A stretch of DNA of 64,000 nucleotides from Eopsaltria australis. Its lineage: Eukaryota; Chordata; Aves; Passeriformes; Petroicidae. The DNA lies in contig JAVTVJ010001249.1 of NCBI GenBank assembly GCA_034509425.1, forward strand, positions 248,001-312,000, written 5' to 3'. The stretch's first letter is position 1; every line of letters starts with the position of its first letter. The notes below the pieces were generated by a model that was not told where the DNA came from, did not search any database, and saw only the letters and a list, made by a program, of their open reading frames with translations. Below, piece after piece: positions 45,401 through 57,400 of this stretch. Position numbers and translations under genes: made by a program.

Positions 45401-48400
45401 CTTGTGTATCCTTGACAGTTTTTCATGCAACAATTAGATTAAAAACTACCGGAATGCTTAACTACAGTCTAATTCCATGATCTTGTCATTGCTTCCCTCA
45501 CTGATAGCCAGAAGCAGATTATCTCTGCCAGTGCCACTACTGTTACCTCACTGATGTGGCATTTCAGCTTGTCAGTTAGGTGACAATTTTAGATTGTACG
45601 TGTAAATAACTCTGAGATTTTGTGGTCTTCTTTAATTTAAGAGCTATATAATTCCAGGCAGTGTTTAATGTTAATATGTTTCACTTTGAGGAAAATGAAG
45701 CTTATAAATTTGTTTACTTAACAGTAATTTGTGTGACTGTGTCTAAATGTGGAGTAAAATGGTAAGATAGTATTTACTTCAGGAAGCAAAATGTTTCTAG
45801 CTTTTTTCAAAGTTTACAGCTTTGTATACTTTCTCCCATATGTTCCCTCTTAATTTTGCAGGTAATTTTAATTTTCAACAGATTTGAAGCTAAATGGCTG
45901 ACTTAACTGTTAGACAGTACTTTTTTCTCTGGAACTTCCTTCTTTCTTTGAATCCACTCATCTTCTAATCACACTGTGCCAAAAAAACCAAAGATCACTA
46001 GAGTAATTGTTTCTTTGGTAAAATTCTCCTGATTTTTGCTCAGCTCTGTGTTCTAGAACTCAGAGCTTAATAACAATGTTTTGAAAAAGGACATTTTGAT
46101 TGGATTTTAGTGCATTGATAGAGTCTGTAGAACAGTTTACTGAACAAAATAAAAATTATGCTTTCATACACCTGTTTTAAGCACATTGCTGCAAAACTGT
46201 AGTAACTGACTGTTAAATCCATGTATCTGGATATACTCAAAAGTCCCAGATCCTGGACGAAGGATGGTTGATTCTACAGAATGCTCCATGATAACAGAAG
46301 ACCACAACTAGCTTACCTCTTTAGACCCTAAACTTTTGAACTGTACCACTTATTAAGAAGCAATAAAAATCTGTTAGTAGATAGCTGGTTTAATATTTCT
46401 GTGACTCTATTGACCTCCCCAAGTAATTATGATTCAGATATCTTCTCTGTTTTATTTCTTAATCGCACCGTGTATTCAAAGTAATTTGGACCTCTCTGTA
46501 CCAATTGTTACCCAACTCACCAAAAATGTTCCAAAAGTACCTTTTATGAGCAGTTTTAAAAGGGCTTTGAAATTGGAAGGCCTATAAAATCAGTTGCACA
46601 TTTCTAATGAAGATCCCATTTAACACTGTATATAAATTTTCAAAGTGGTGCACACGTAAATGCACATACTTTCAATACTGTTTTTATTTGAAAATGTATT
46701 GCAGCTTTCTAAACTTACTTTGGCTTATTGCTAAAGTATATATTATGTTATTAAGAAGAGAAAATGGTTATTCTGCTACCTTTTTTTTTGTTTTCTATAG
46801 AAATCTGATACACTGAGGTTGGCACAGAAGAGGTACTTTCTAAACAATATGGAAGATTGCAGCCTTGGGTATTTTAGTTGGAGAGCACAGTGCTGGCAAA
46901 TCAATTGTGTTTGGATAGACAACATCTGCTCTTCACCCAGCTTTCAGATGAGTTACCAGGAACATAAAAAAAGGGCTTAGTTTCTGGCCATCTAGCAGGC
47001 AACTCAGTGTGCTTGCACTTGTCATTTATGCTTGTAGCCATAAATTATCTTCGTTTGGAATGTCTAAGAATTGCACGTTTTCAGTCCCAAAATAGTAAGA
47101 TGGTAAACGCAAGGGCCTTTCTACAAAACTTAGCCTCATATCTAAAGAAATTGCCTGTTGAAGTCCAAGTTTATATATAATTCTTTGCTTTAGATGTTTA
47201 GATACTTTCAGAAGACACAAGCTCTTATAATGAGGATTAAATAAAACTAAAATTAAATTTTAAATTTTCAGACATATGAATAAATAGAATCATGTATATT
47301 GTATAGAAATAAAAATAAAATGCAAATTAACTTAGTAGATTAAATCCGTAAAATACTTTTTGATTATTTCTTTCCCACAAAATCCCTGAAATTGATTTTG
47401 CAAGCTTTTTTTCAACTGCATATTTTGTAAGAACATTCTGAAGTGGGATTTTTGTCTTCTCTTCTGTAGTTGACCTCAGGGTAATTCTACTCCAAATCCT
47501 TTAGTTACTTTTGTTATATAGGTGTCCTTTGTTGAGGATTCTCTTTTTCTTGTAGTTTATCCATTTCTTGGAGAATCAGTTTCACTTTTCTTTATGTAAT
47601 GCTTTATAACTTTCCCCAAGTGACTCATTCATAATGGTAGACTCAACATGTAAAAACTGAGAAGATATCTTTGCAAAGCTGAGTTCACTATTTTGCAGCT
47701 AATAGTTCTTGTACAACAGCAAAAGCACTTCCCCCCTCAAACTACATATATGACAACATCTGATGTACTGTCAGTCTGGTTTATAAGCATTTGTTTTGTT
47801 CAGTTGTTGTAATTATCAGAATATTGACTCTCTTCTTCAAATTATGAGTTTCTACTCAGCTGCTTGGTTACATGCTAGGTAAGTAACAAATCAACTAATG
47901 TACATATTAGTTAAAAATAAATAATTGTGGGATTATTTTATAATTGGAAATGCTTGACTAGTTAGAAATATAAAAGTAGATTCCTACAGACATTTTTAAA
48001 ACCACCAGTGAATGGCAGATAATTAACTGGTTGATTTCAGTGGGAATTAAGTGTCTGTATGTCTTTGGTTTGTAGAAAATTATGGAGGCAGTTCTGTGTC
48101 TTTACCATCTCTGAAAACATCATCCTGGGATGAGTTTCAGGCATGTTCATTAAAACATGTAGAGGATTGAATTCGGGCTGCAAATTAGTAATTTAATTAA
48201 GGAAATTGTGGAATAAAGTATGCTTATATAGTCAACTTTGCTTTTTATGCAGGTATTAGTATGACATTAACTGAATCCTATGGAAAAATACAGAGTATGT
48301 AATAATATGATTTAAGATATTGGAGATACAGAAATCAGGTTACATGGGCATCTCCAAATTTAGTATCTTCTGACTACTAAATCTTGGCTTAATTTAGAAT

Positions 48401-51400
48401 AGTATGTAATATTGCTAATCTGTATGTAACTTTGTATTTTATTTTTTAAAAGAAAATTTGTAGAAACAAATTATTGTAGAATTAAAACAGTTCTCTGTTG
48501 TCATTAGAGTTCCATTGTCTGACCTTTTCCTGTGCATCAACACCTAAGTAGCTTACAAGTGGTAATTGGGAGAACAAAGTAAAATCTCGTCTTTGTCTGT
48601 TCTCCCAACCAAGAAATCCCCCATTGCAAGCAAGAAGGAATTTGCTGGTCTTATGTGTCTGCTGCCATCAGTAAGGGAGGAAATTATAAGAAGAGTAGGG
48701 AGTTACGTCTGGACTCTGTTTTAGGTGTTATCAATACTTGGGTATAATGTTTGCTGAGTTTTAAAGTCACATGCCGCTCGAGAGCTGCAAAATAACTGCT
48801 GCAGATGTGTTCTATCTAGAGATATGGCCATTGTTAGTCTAGAAAAGTCAGCTTCACCTCAGAGTAGTTCTGTTACTACTGTAAGTCCAATACACATCTG
48901 CAAACATATTTCTGGTAAATGTAAATAAATGTATGAAACAACAGGGGTTTTTAAAGTTGCTGTCAGCATGAAAGCCAAATATGTATGTCCAGAGAATTTC
49001 TCAGTATAGGGATATTTGTGCCACTAAAATATCAAATGTCTCTCTCTTACCTCCCTCTCCAGTTTCACTGTTCTTCACCCTTGCTCCCTTGCCCTGTCTG
49101 CTATTCTCTCTTTACTCCCCTTAATCCTCTCAAAAAAAACTACCCCAGGAAAAAGCTGTGCCCTCCAAAAGGTGCTAGCAGGAGGACCTCAATAATGAAG
49201 ATACAAATGTGTATTTGTGCTGTTATTTACATTTTTTCTTGAATGTCTGCTGAGAATGGAATGACAACAGATACTGTGATAAAACAACAGCTTAAAAAAA
49301 AGGCAAACTTTTTTTGAGTGAAACAACTTACATTTTTCTTTTTAAATAACCTTTTTAAGCATTCTTGAAAATGGTGTAATGGTAGTAATTTTATCTAGGC
49401 AGAGATGAATCTAGGGTCTTGTATTTATTTTGATAATTCTACCTTGATTTAAATTATTACTTGGTAAGAAGTTGAAACTGCTCGCAAAGATGTTTTTGGA
49501 TCACCTGCAGCTTTTTTTATTAAATGATACTGAAATGCTATTGTTTCTACATATTTTTCATCTCACCACGTACTCACTATTTAGTCTTGTTGCCATATTA
49601 TATTAATAGGGTTCACACCTTTTGGAGGCAGGAGGTTGTTAGGAATTATGTTGTACATTTAGGGGGAGTGAGGGAGTGTGATCCAACAGTGCTATGAAAT
49701 TTATTTTGGAACCACTTTTGCTTAATATAATTTCTTCCTCTGCCTCACTTGGACATTAGTTATTTTTATTTATTATTTTCAGTTATTTTTATTTATTACC
49801 TCAATACTATATTGGCACATTGAAATAGAACATAAATCAGAATAAAAATAATGCCCACTTTACCTGTGCAAGTAGTATGGTTGAATTTAGTGGTTTATTC
49901 TCCAAGAATGGCTAATAGGATTTTGTGCTGAAATGGTGGGATTTTGTTTTTGTATTCCATCCTTTATATTCTTAAGTTAATGCTGCATTGGGAGACTGAA
50001 GTTAAGAATTTACTGACCTGTTTGCTTTTATGTTTTTTGTTTTGCATGAGTCTGTCCTTCTGCACTTACTGGATATATAAATAGCAAAACTGCGTGTATG
50101 TGGTATTAAAAATTTCTGTTCAAATTATGGTAACAAGTCACTGAACATTTAATTTGATTATAGAAGAAAAAATATTTAGTGGAATCTTACTGTATTCTAT
50201 GTTATTTTGCATAAACGTGGCATATTTCTTCTGTGCTGATACTAAAATGTGGACAAAGCTAGGTTTGTTGCATTGTTTACATTGTTAAGATAGCTAGTCA
50301 ATACTTAATGCTTGAAATATATGCTTCAAGATAGAAGCCAGTATTAGCTTCATGTTGTTAAAAGAAATATTTTAATCTGTCATTACTCTTTTGCTGAATT
50401 TGGAACATGTTGATGGTTTGAATGTATACGTGACATTTATTCGCTACTTTTTATGAAGAAATAAAATTGGAGGTTTGCAATTTGGAAATAAGGATGTGTA
50501 AGTACCAGTATCAGGTCACATTTGTGTTAGAGGCAGGTTATAGTTTTTACCAGTGATAGAAGCTTCAGAGAGAAAGACAAAGGAAACTTTGGATGAGCTC
50601 TAAATTTTTTTTTCTGTAAGTACAGCTGTACCCTAATCCTATCTTTTGGAGTCTGGTTGTGCCTTCAGGCAAAAATTTTTGTTTCCTAGTGCAGCATGAA
50701 AGAAAATTTCCTTCAATTGGTAGCTTTTGATATTTGTGTGATTCATGCAGATGTCCAGTTTTGTGCTTTGGAAATAAATTGACGTATCTTGTATCTTAGA
50801 TGGTAGGCTACATCTTAGTTAGATGGTAAACTTCGATTGTCTGAAATCGAAACATTCCTTTTTCTAACACTTGTTGCCCTTAAATTTCATGATGAATTTG
50901 CGAATAAAATAAAATAGAAGTTCCCAGTCCATCGTACGAGGTTTGCATACTGCTGTCATGTTTCCTCTTGCTAGTGTTTTGTGTGGACTCCCAGATTATT
51001 CAGAAGTTTTTACAGGCCTCTGATCACTGATAACTTCTTTCTCTGAATGCACATTATTTCTGCTCTATCCTGTTTTTTAGATAGGGGGACCAGAACTGAA
51101 TACATTTTTTCAGGTGAGGGCAAACCAATTAATGTAATAACATTCTATTTTTGGTATAGTTTTCCATCACATTCTTTGTGCATCCTGATACTTGGTTTTT
51201 TTTTGACCACCATTGCAAACTGACTAGCACCTTTGGGTGGGAGGGAAAATTGCTCTTGTGCATGTAAAGTAAAGCACTTAGCAATTAGGTGTGTACACTT
51301 GTGTGCTGAGGAGGGGAGGTATAAGGCAGGAGGCAGGAGCCATGAGGCAACCATTTGAAAAAAAGATTTACCTGGAATTTGTTTCAGAGATTTTTATATG

Positions 51401-54400
51401 GATAGTTTGTTGGAAATAGTTAATTTTGATTAGGAGAGATAGAGGAAAGAAATAGATTTTTTTTAAATCCAAAAATCTAAACAATTCAAACTACTGATAT
51501 ATGCCAGGCTTTTTTCTTATCTTTTTCCCTTTTTTAAACTAGTGGTGATAGAAACAAAAGACTATAATTTCCCATTTTGGTTGATGTGTTGTGCACTGCA
51601 AAGTAAGACAAACTTAAGTAAAACTTCAGTTTCACTGTGCTCTTTATTGCTTCAAGATAAGTATGTTTGACATACTATAGTTCTGACTTTTTTTCTTCTG
51701 TCATTTCTTTTTGTTCACCCAATATCTGAATTTTCATGAAATTTCTTTTGATAGGCAGAGAGATCAAGAAAGAAAAGAAGCAGAAGAAGCTAGTCAGAAA
51801 GAAATAGAAGAATGGGAAAAATCACTTTTAGCTCAAGCAGCACCTACAAGGATGGAGACAATGTGGGAGATTCCAGCTATTGGTCATTTTCTTTGTTTAG
51901 CACAACAGATTTTAAATTTACCTGAAATAGTATTCTATGAATTAGAACGTTGTCTTCTGATGCCTCAGTGTAATGTTTTTTTATCTAAAATAATGACTTC
52001 TTTGTTAAGTCCTCCTCATCGCAGACCTACATTACATCGCAGGCCTACATTTTCCTACAGGACTTGGGAAGCAGCACTCAGAAAGAAAGTGCAACACTGG
52101 TATACTGTTGTGGGGCAGACTGACAATCCTAATGGTGCTGCAGAAAAACTTGGATTGTGTCCCCAGTTTTTCAAAGTGCTCGGAGAAGTTAATCCCTTGG
52201 AGGAAAAACCATTTCATGAGCTACCATTCTACCAGAAAGTATGGCTGCTAAAAGGTCTCTGTGACTTTGTATATGAAACACAAAAGGATGTTCAGGATGC
52301 CGTGCTAGGTCAGCCTATCCATGAATGCAGAGAAGTAATTCTTGGTTATGACTGCTTAGAGAATGCGTATGTTCACTTTCCACAGTTCTGTGGTGCAGAT
52401 GTTCGAATTTACAAACAAAAACCTTTTCAGGCTCCTGAATTCCCATCTCTTCCCATCAAAGTTAAAAAAGTGCCGCGTATTAAATCGGAAAGAGTAAAAC
52501 ATGAATATGGAAGCAAAAGCAATGGGGAGGTCAGTTCTGCTGGTAGAGAACTGCTGTGTCATTCCAAGACAGAAGGAGAGAAAAGTATGGACTGTGTTGT
52601 TATCTGTCCAGAAAAAAGAACACGTTTAGGTAGCTTTAGAGTCACTACAGAGGAGATGAAGATTGACTGTGAAATAAAAGCCTCCAGAGTTTGTGACATC
52701 AAAAAACCTGGTTGTTTTAAAGAGAACTTCAGGAATTTGATTACTTCAGGAGAGATTGTTGATATGGGTGGTCACCCTAGTTCAGAAGAAATAACAGGTG
52801 TGGAGAATGGAAAAGGTTGCACTGAAATGGCCAGAGTAAGATCTGAGCTGAATCCATTCAAGGAGAACACACTGAAAGCTTGCCAAATACATGTCAACGG
52901 CACGTATAATGAAAACCAAGACAGAAGTTACCATGAATCTGCTAAAGAAACTGTGCTAGAGACCTCACTGCAAAATAGTAAGAAATTGAATAAGATGCTG
53001 GCAAAAAAGAAGAAAAAGAAAAAAAAGAAGTTGAAGGATATTCTAAATGAAAATCTACAGAGAAAACTTGATGACTTGCAAAGAAAGCGTGAGATTCATC
53101 TTCATCCATTCAAATCATATAAATCTGAGATCCAGAACAAGTTGTTTATAATTAAAAAGAAAGCAAAACATAAGAAGCACAAATCTGGTAAGCTGACGTT
53201 TTTACTTACAGTAAAAAGAGGATACAGATTTTTTTTAAGTTGTTTTCTTATTTGATAAGTCTGCATTTTATTTAGTGAAAAATGAGAGCTTTATTGCATT
53301 AGACAATTTGGATATTAATTATAGAGTCAAAGTTACCAACCCAGTAACACAAACATATAAAACATCAGCTGATTACTGTGATTCACTTCCAGAATGTATC
53401 TTCAGAGGCCATAATTAATTGGAAGAGTTAATTTGTTGCAAAAAATATTTAGCAGAATGGATGTGACTGACTGGTTAGCATCAGAGAGTGTCACTTGAAG
53501 GCATTTTATGGTATCTTATAGCAATTGTGGAAATCTTTCTCCCCTTTCTACTAGTATTACCTTATCCAAATTATGAAGAACCGCAGAGTAATCTGAAGTC
53601 ATTCATGGTAGAACTGCGCAGTCTTAAGTCACCAAACAGTACTGCTTTGTGGGCCTGAGTCTAACAATCAGGATGCATCAGCATCAGAATGTATGCTGAT
53701 GACATTTTTATTACAGAATTGGGCAACATCTAGTAAAGTGTTTCAGGTAAGTGATACACAACCCAGATTTCAGTTAATTCACTGGAAAATTTCAAAGCTA
53801 TTTACAAACAGTAAAGTTACAAAATCCTTGAGTTAGTTCAAATTGTTCAGGTAGCTGTACTATTTTTGATGTCATATGAAGCACCATAAAAGCTTCATCC
53901 TTTTGAGTCCTAGGATAAGCTGTCGGTGCTAGATTTTAGCAGACTCCTTCAAATATGGTATTTTTTGAGGTGACAGGCTGCTTTTCAGAACAATGTAGGC
54001 TGACAGATAAATATTGGATTTCATCTGAAAAGCACAAAGCCAAAACAAAGAATCTGGGTGACAAAAAATGTCTTCTGAAAGTTAAGAAGCTAGTCAAGGT
54101 CTGATGGCAGTACATTTAACTAGAAGTCAAAATTTAAAGCTAAGAGAACAAGTAATATCCAGATCCTAAATATTTGCATATAACACCCAAAGATCTGTCT
54201 TACTGTTTAAATCACAAATTCCTCCTTTCAAATTATTTCACTGCCCACATCTAAACAGAAGTTTTAAGCATTGCAGTTGAAGTTCATGTATGTAATATTC
54301 AGGGAAACTAACGTATTTTATGTTTGCCTTTGTGACTGTTAGCTCTCCAAATGTGTCACTGTTTTCATTCTTCTTTAAACCAAGCAAACTGAGTAACAGC

Positions 54401-57400
54401 CCAAATGGCAAACAAGGACTCTAGTTTATGGAACAGTTGCTGGTTTTCTCCTGATGTGTTGAGGCATTTCCCATCTTATTCTGACTACTTCATTTGACCT
54501 TGCTGGAGAAAATACTGCAATACCTTTACAGCATTGCAAGGAAGCACTTTTCTTCGTATGGTTGTTAAATGTCTGTTGGTCCTGTAGCTGCTAGTCTGAA
54601 ATGGATACAATTAGATTCAATTCATGTTAATACCTTGTTGTTTTGTAATGTTTACTAATGTTTAAGTAGTGTTTCTTAAAGATTGTCTGAAATTAAATCT
54701 GTTTAAAGATTCCCTGACAATGTAGAGCAGAAAAAGTGTTTTAGTAAAGCTTGTTCTGAGTCCACAAAGACACCTGATTTAAATCTGATCCTAGCCATAA
54801 TAACTCTTTACAATGTTCTTTAAAAGTAGTGTAAGTAGAAGAGAACATCAGAAATGTAGAACCACTTTTCAACAAAATTATTTTTTTCCTACTATTGGTT
54901 CTCTTAGCTGAATGTAACTGAGTGTGTTTCTGTTGAGATGATTTGCATATTCGTGATTTGCTGTGGCAGTGGTTCCCATAGGGAATGGGTGCCACCATAG
55001 ACTGGTCATGCAGTTTTTCCATCTGAAAACTTCACAGAAATATTATGAGCAAAACTTACTGGAGAATGCAGCTATGTTATGACCTTTACCATAATGACAG
55101 TTTCCTTACAATTTGTGAAAATGTGTGACCACTTTACTGAATCTATGTCTTTGAAATGTGGCGATGGTTATTATTATGACAGTGTTCTGTGTCAGCATCA
55201 TTGACAGGGTAATACTGAATATAAAGTACTGTAAAGACAGAGCAGTTCTGTAAACAGCATGCTATGCATTCGTTTTTAAACGTTATTTTCTTACTGGAGT
55301 TAGATAAGTTTCAGTGCAAGGCACAGTGCAAGAGCATGAGAATCCTACAATTGCATGTTTGAAATGGGTTGGGTGAAATTCAGAACATCTGCAGGGTGAG
55401 AAAATAGGAGGGACCAGAGGCTGCTTTAAATAACTGTGATGTGCCTGAAGCAGTGGTTGAAGTAAGTGTAAATTGAATCTCTTTTTTCAATTGGTATAGA
55501 AAACACTAGTGCAGCACACAACTTTAGAAGAACCTTGGATGTAAATTCTGTACCATATACTCATGCTCTGAAAGATTAATAGTAGTCTACTTGCTTGAAG
55601 CCCATTTTACTATATATTTTACTTCTTTGGAGTACCATTACATTTTGAAGTCAAGTATTGCTTGAATGTGAGAAAATCAATTTAGCAACCTGGCAGCAAT
55701 TTTGTAGTGCCTTGTTTGATGTCCTTGGGAGTTTAATCTTCAGAAGTCTTCTGGAGACTTTTCAGTGTTATAAAAACTTCGTCATGCTATCTAGCCTGTA
55801 GATAAAGGAACAACCTGTTGATCATGTTGAAAACATTAAGTGAGATATTTCAGCAAATAACAATGTACTCCATGCATTAATCTTTAGTGCCACTGACTTC
55901 AGAAACATGCACCACTGAGGTTTTATAGGATTTCAGGCGTTATTCTGTAAATCAGCAATATTAATGCGCTTATTCAGACCGACTTAGCTCATTTGACTAT
56001 ATAAAAGAGTATGCTGTGTTAGTATAGAAGCTTCAAAACTCTATAATAATGCTTAATTTTCTGGATTGTATCATGTTACATTTTCTAAAAGAAGAGCTGT
56101 TGGGAGCAAGATGGAAGAGTAGGAGATTAAAAGGAAATAGGATATGTACAGTAGTTGCCAAATCTTTGAAAGACATGAAGTATGTCTTACCAATTTTTTA
56201 ACAGAAAGATACAGAGCCTGTTATTTAATTTGAGAACACTGCAGTTGCTGCTCTAATGTAATGAAAAACAGAAATTCTTGCAGTTAGACAGGGCTAGCTT
56301 GAATGTATTCTACCATGACAAATACTACTGAGTTAGTGTTTGATATTAAAAACACCTGTTATCCCATCTGGGATAACTAGACTCAGCTCCATATCCAACA
56401 AAAAAGTTGCATTCTTATAAAAAAAATTACTAAAATAAGTTTTTATTCAAAATCGCTCTGTGTTGTCACTTTATATTTTGAAGCATGGATTGACATTACT
56501 TTTGTTCTTCAAGGAGAAGCCACAAGAACTCAGATATCAGAGGTCATAGGAAAAAGTTTTACTAGACCTGTAAAAATGTTCCTGCTTTCAAATCACATTG
56601 ATCCCAATGTAGAACAAGTTATATATAGGTTGTATTATTCTTGCTGAGGTAGTTTACAAGTGTCAAGAACATTTCTGGGGCTTAGTGTTTTATTGGTCTC
56701 ATTTTTATGCCAAAAGTAGTACTGGAAGAGATCTGAATTATTTCTTAGTTTCCCCTTCTTCACCATTAGATGGTGAAGACCTACTTGAGATGGCTTTTGT
56801 TTTAGTTGCATCTAATCTCCCTAGTGTGTTTTTGGATGCTCATAATTAGTGTTCAGGTCCTAGTTGTTGCCTTATTTTTTTAATAGCTTGCATATCTATT
56901 CACTGACAATATCTGTAGAATTTGTTTTGGCTTGAAAGGAAAGCCTATGGCAGTCAGATACCTCTTGCACCTACTGAACTGAAGTTTAATGTCTAAGAAT
57001 TTTCACAGTGCTGGCTAAGGGGCTCTTGGTTAATAAAATGTTGACTTCCTATGAACTCCTGTCGGGGGTGAGATGCCTCATAGTATCTCCCACTCTGAAC
57101 TGAAACCAGGCTGAGATGTAGAGCCTTTTGGAAAAGGTGGAGACATAATTACTAATTACAGCAGAGTAAATTGTTAGTGTATATAAAGTTATACTGGAAT
57201 ATCTTTAAATGTGGGAAGGAAGCAGGCTGTGTTGAATTGAGTTGGTGAACTAAGCAGATTATGTATATGAGATTCTTAATGATAAATATTTTATAAATAT
57301 TATTCTTAATCATAAATATTTTTCTAATAATGATTTAATAAAGTTCTACTAAGGTTTAATAAGGTTCTAATAAGGTTCTAAGGTTTTTGTAATTGATTGC

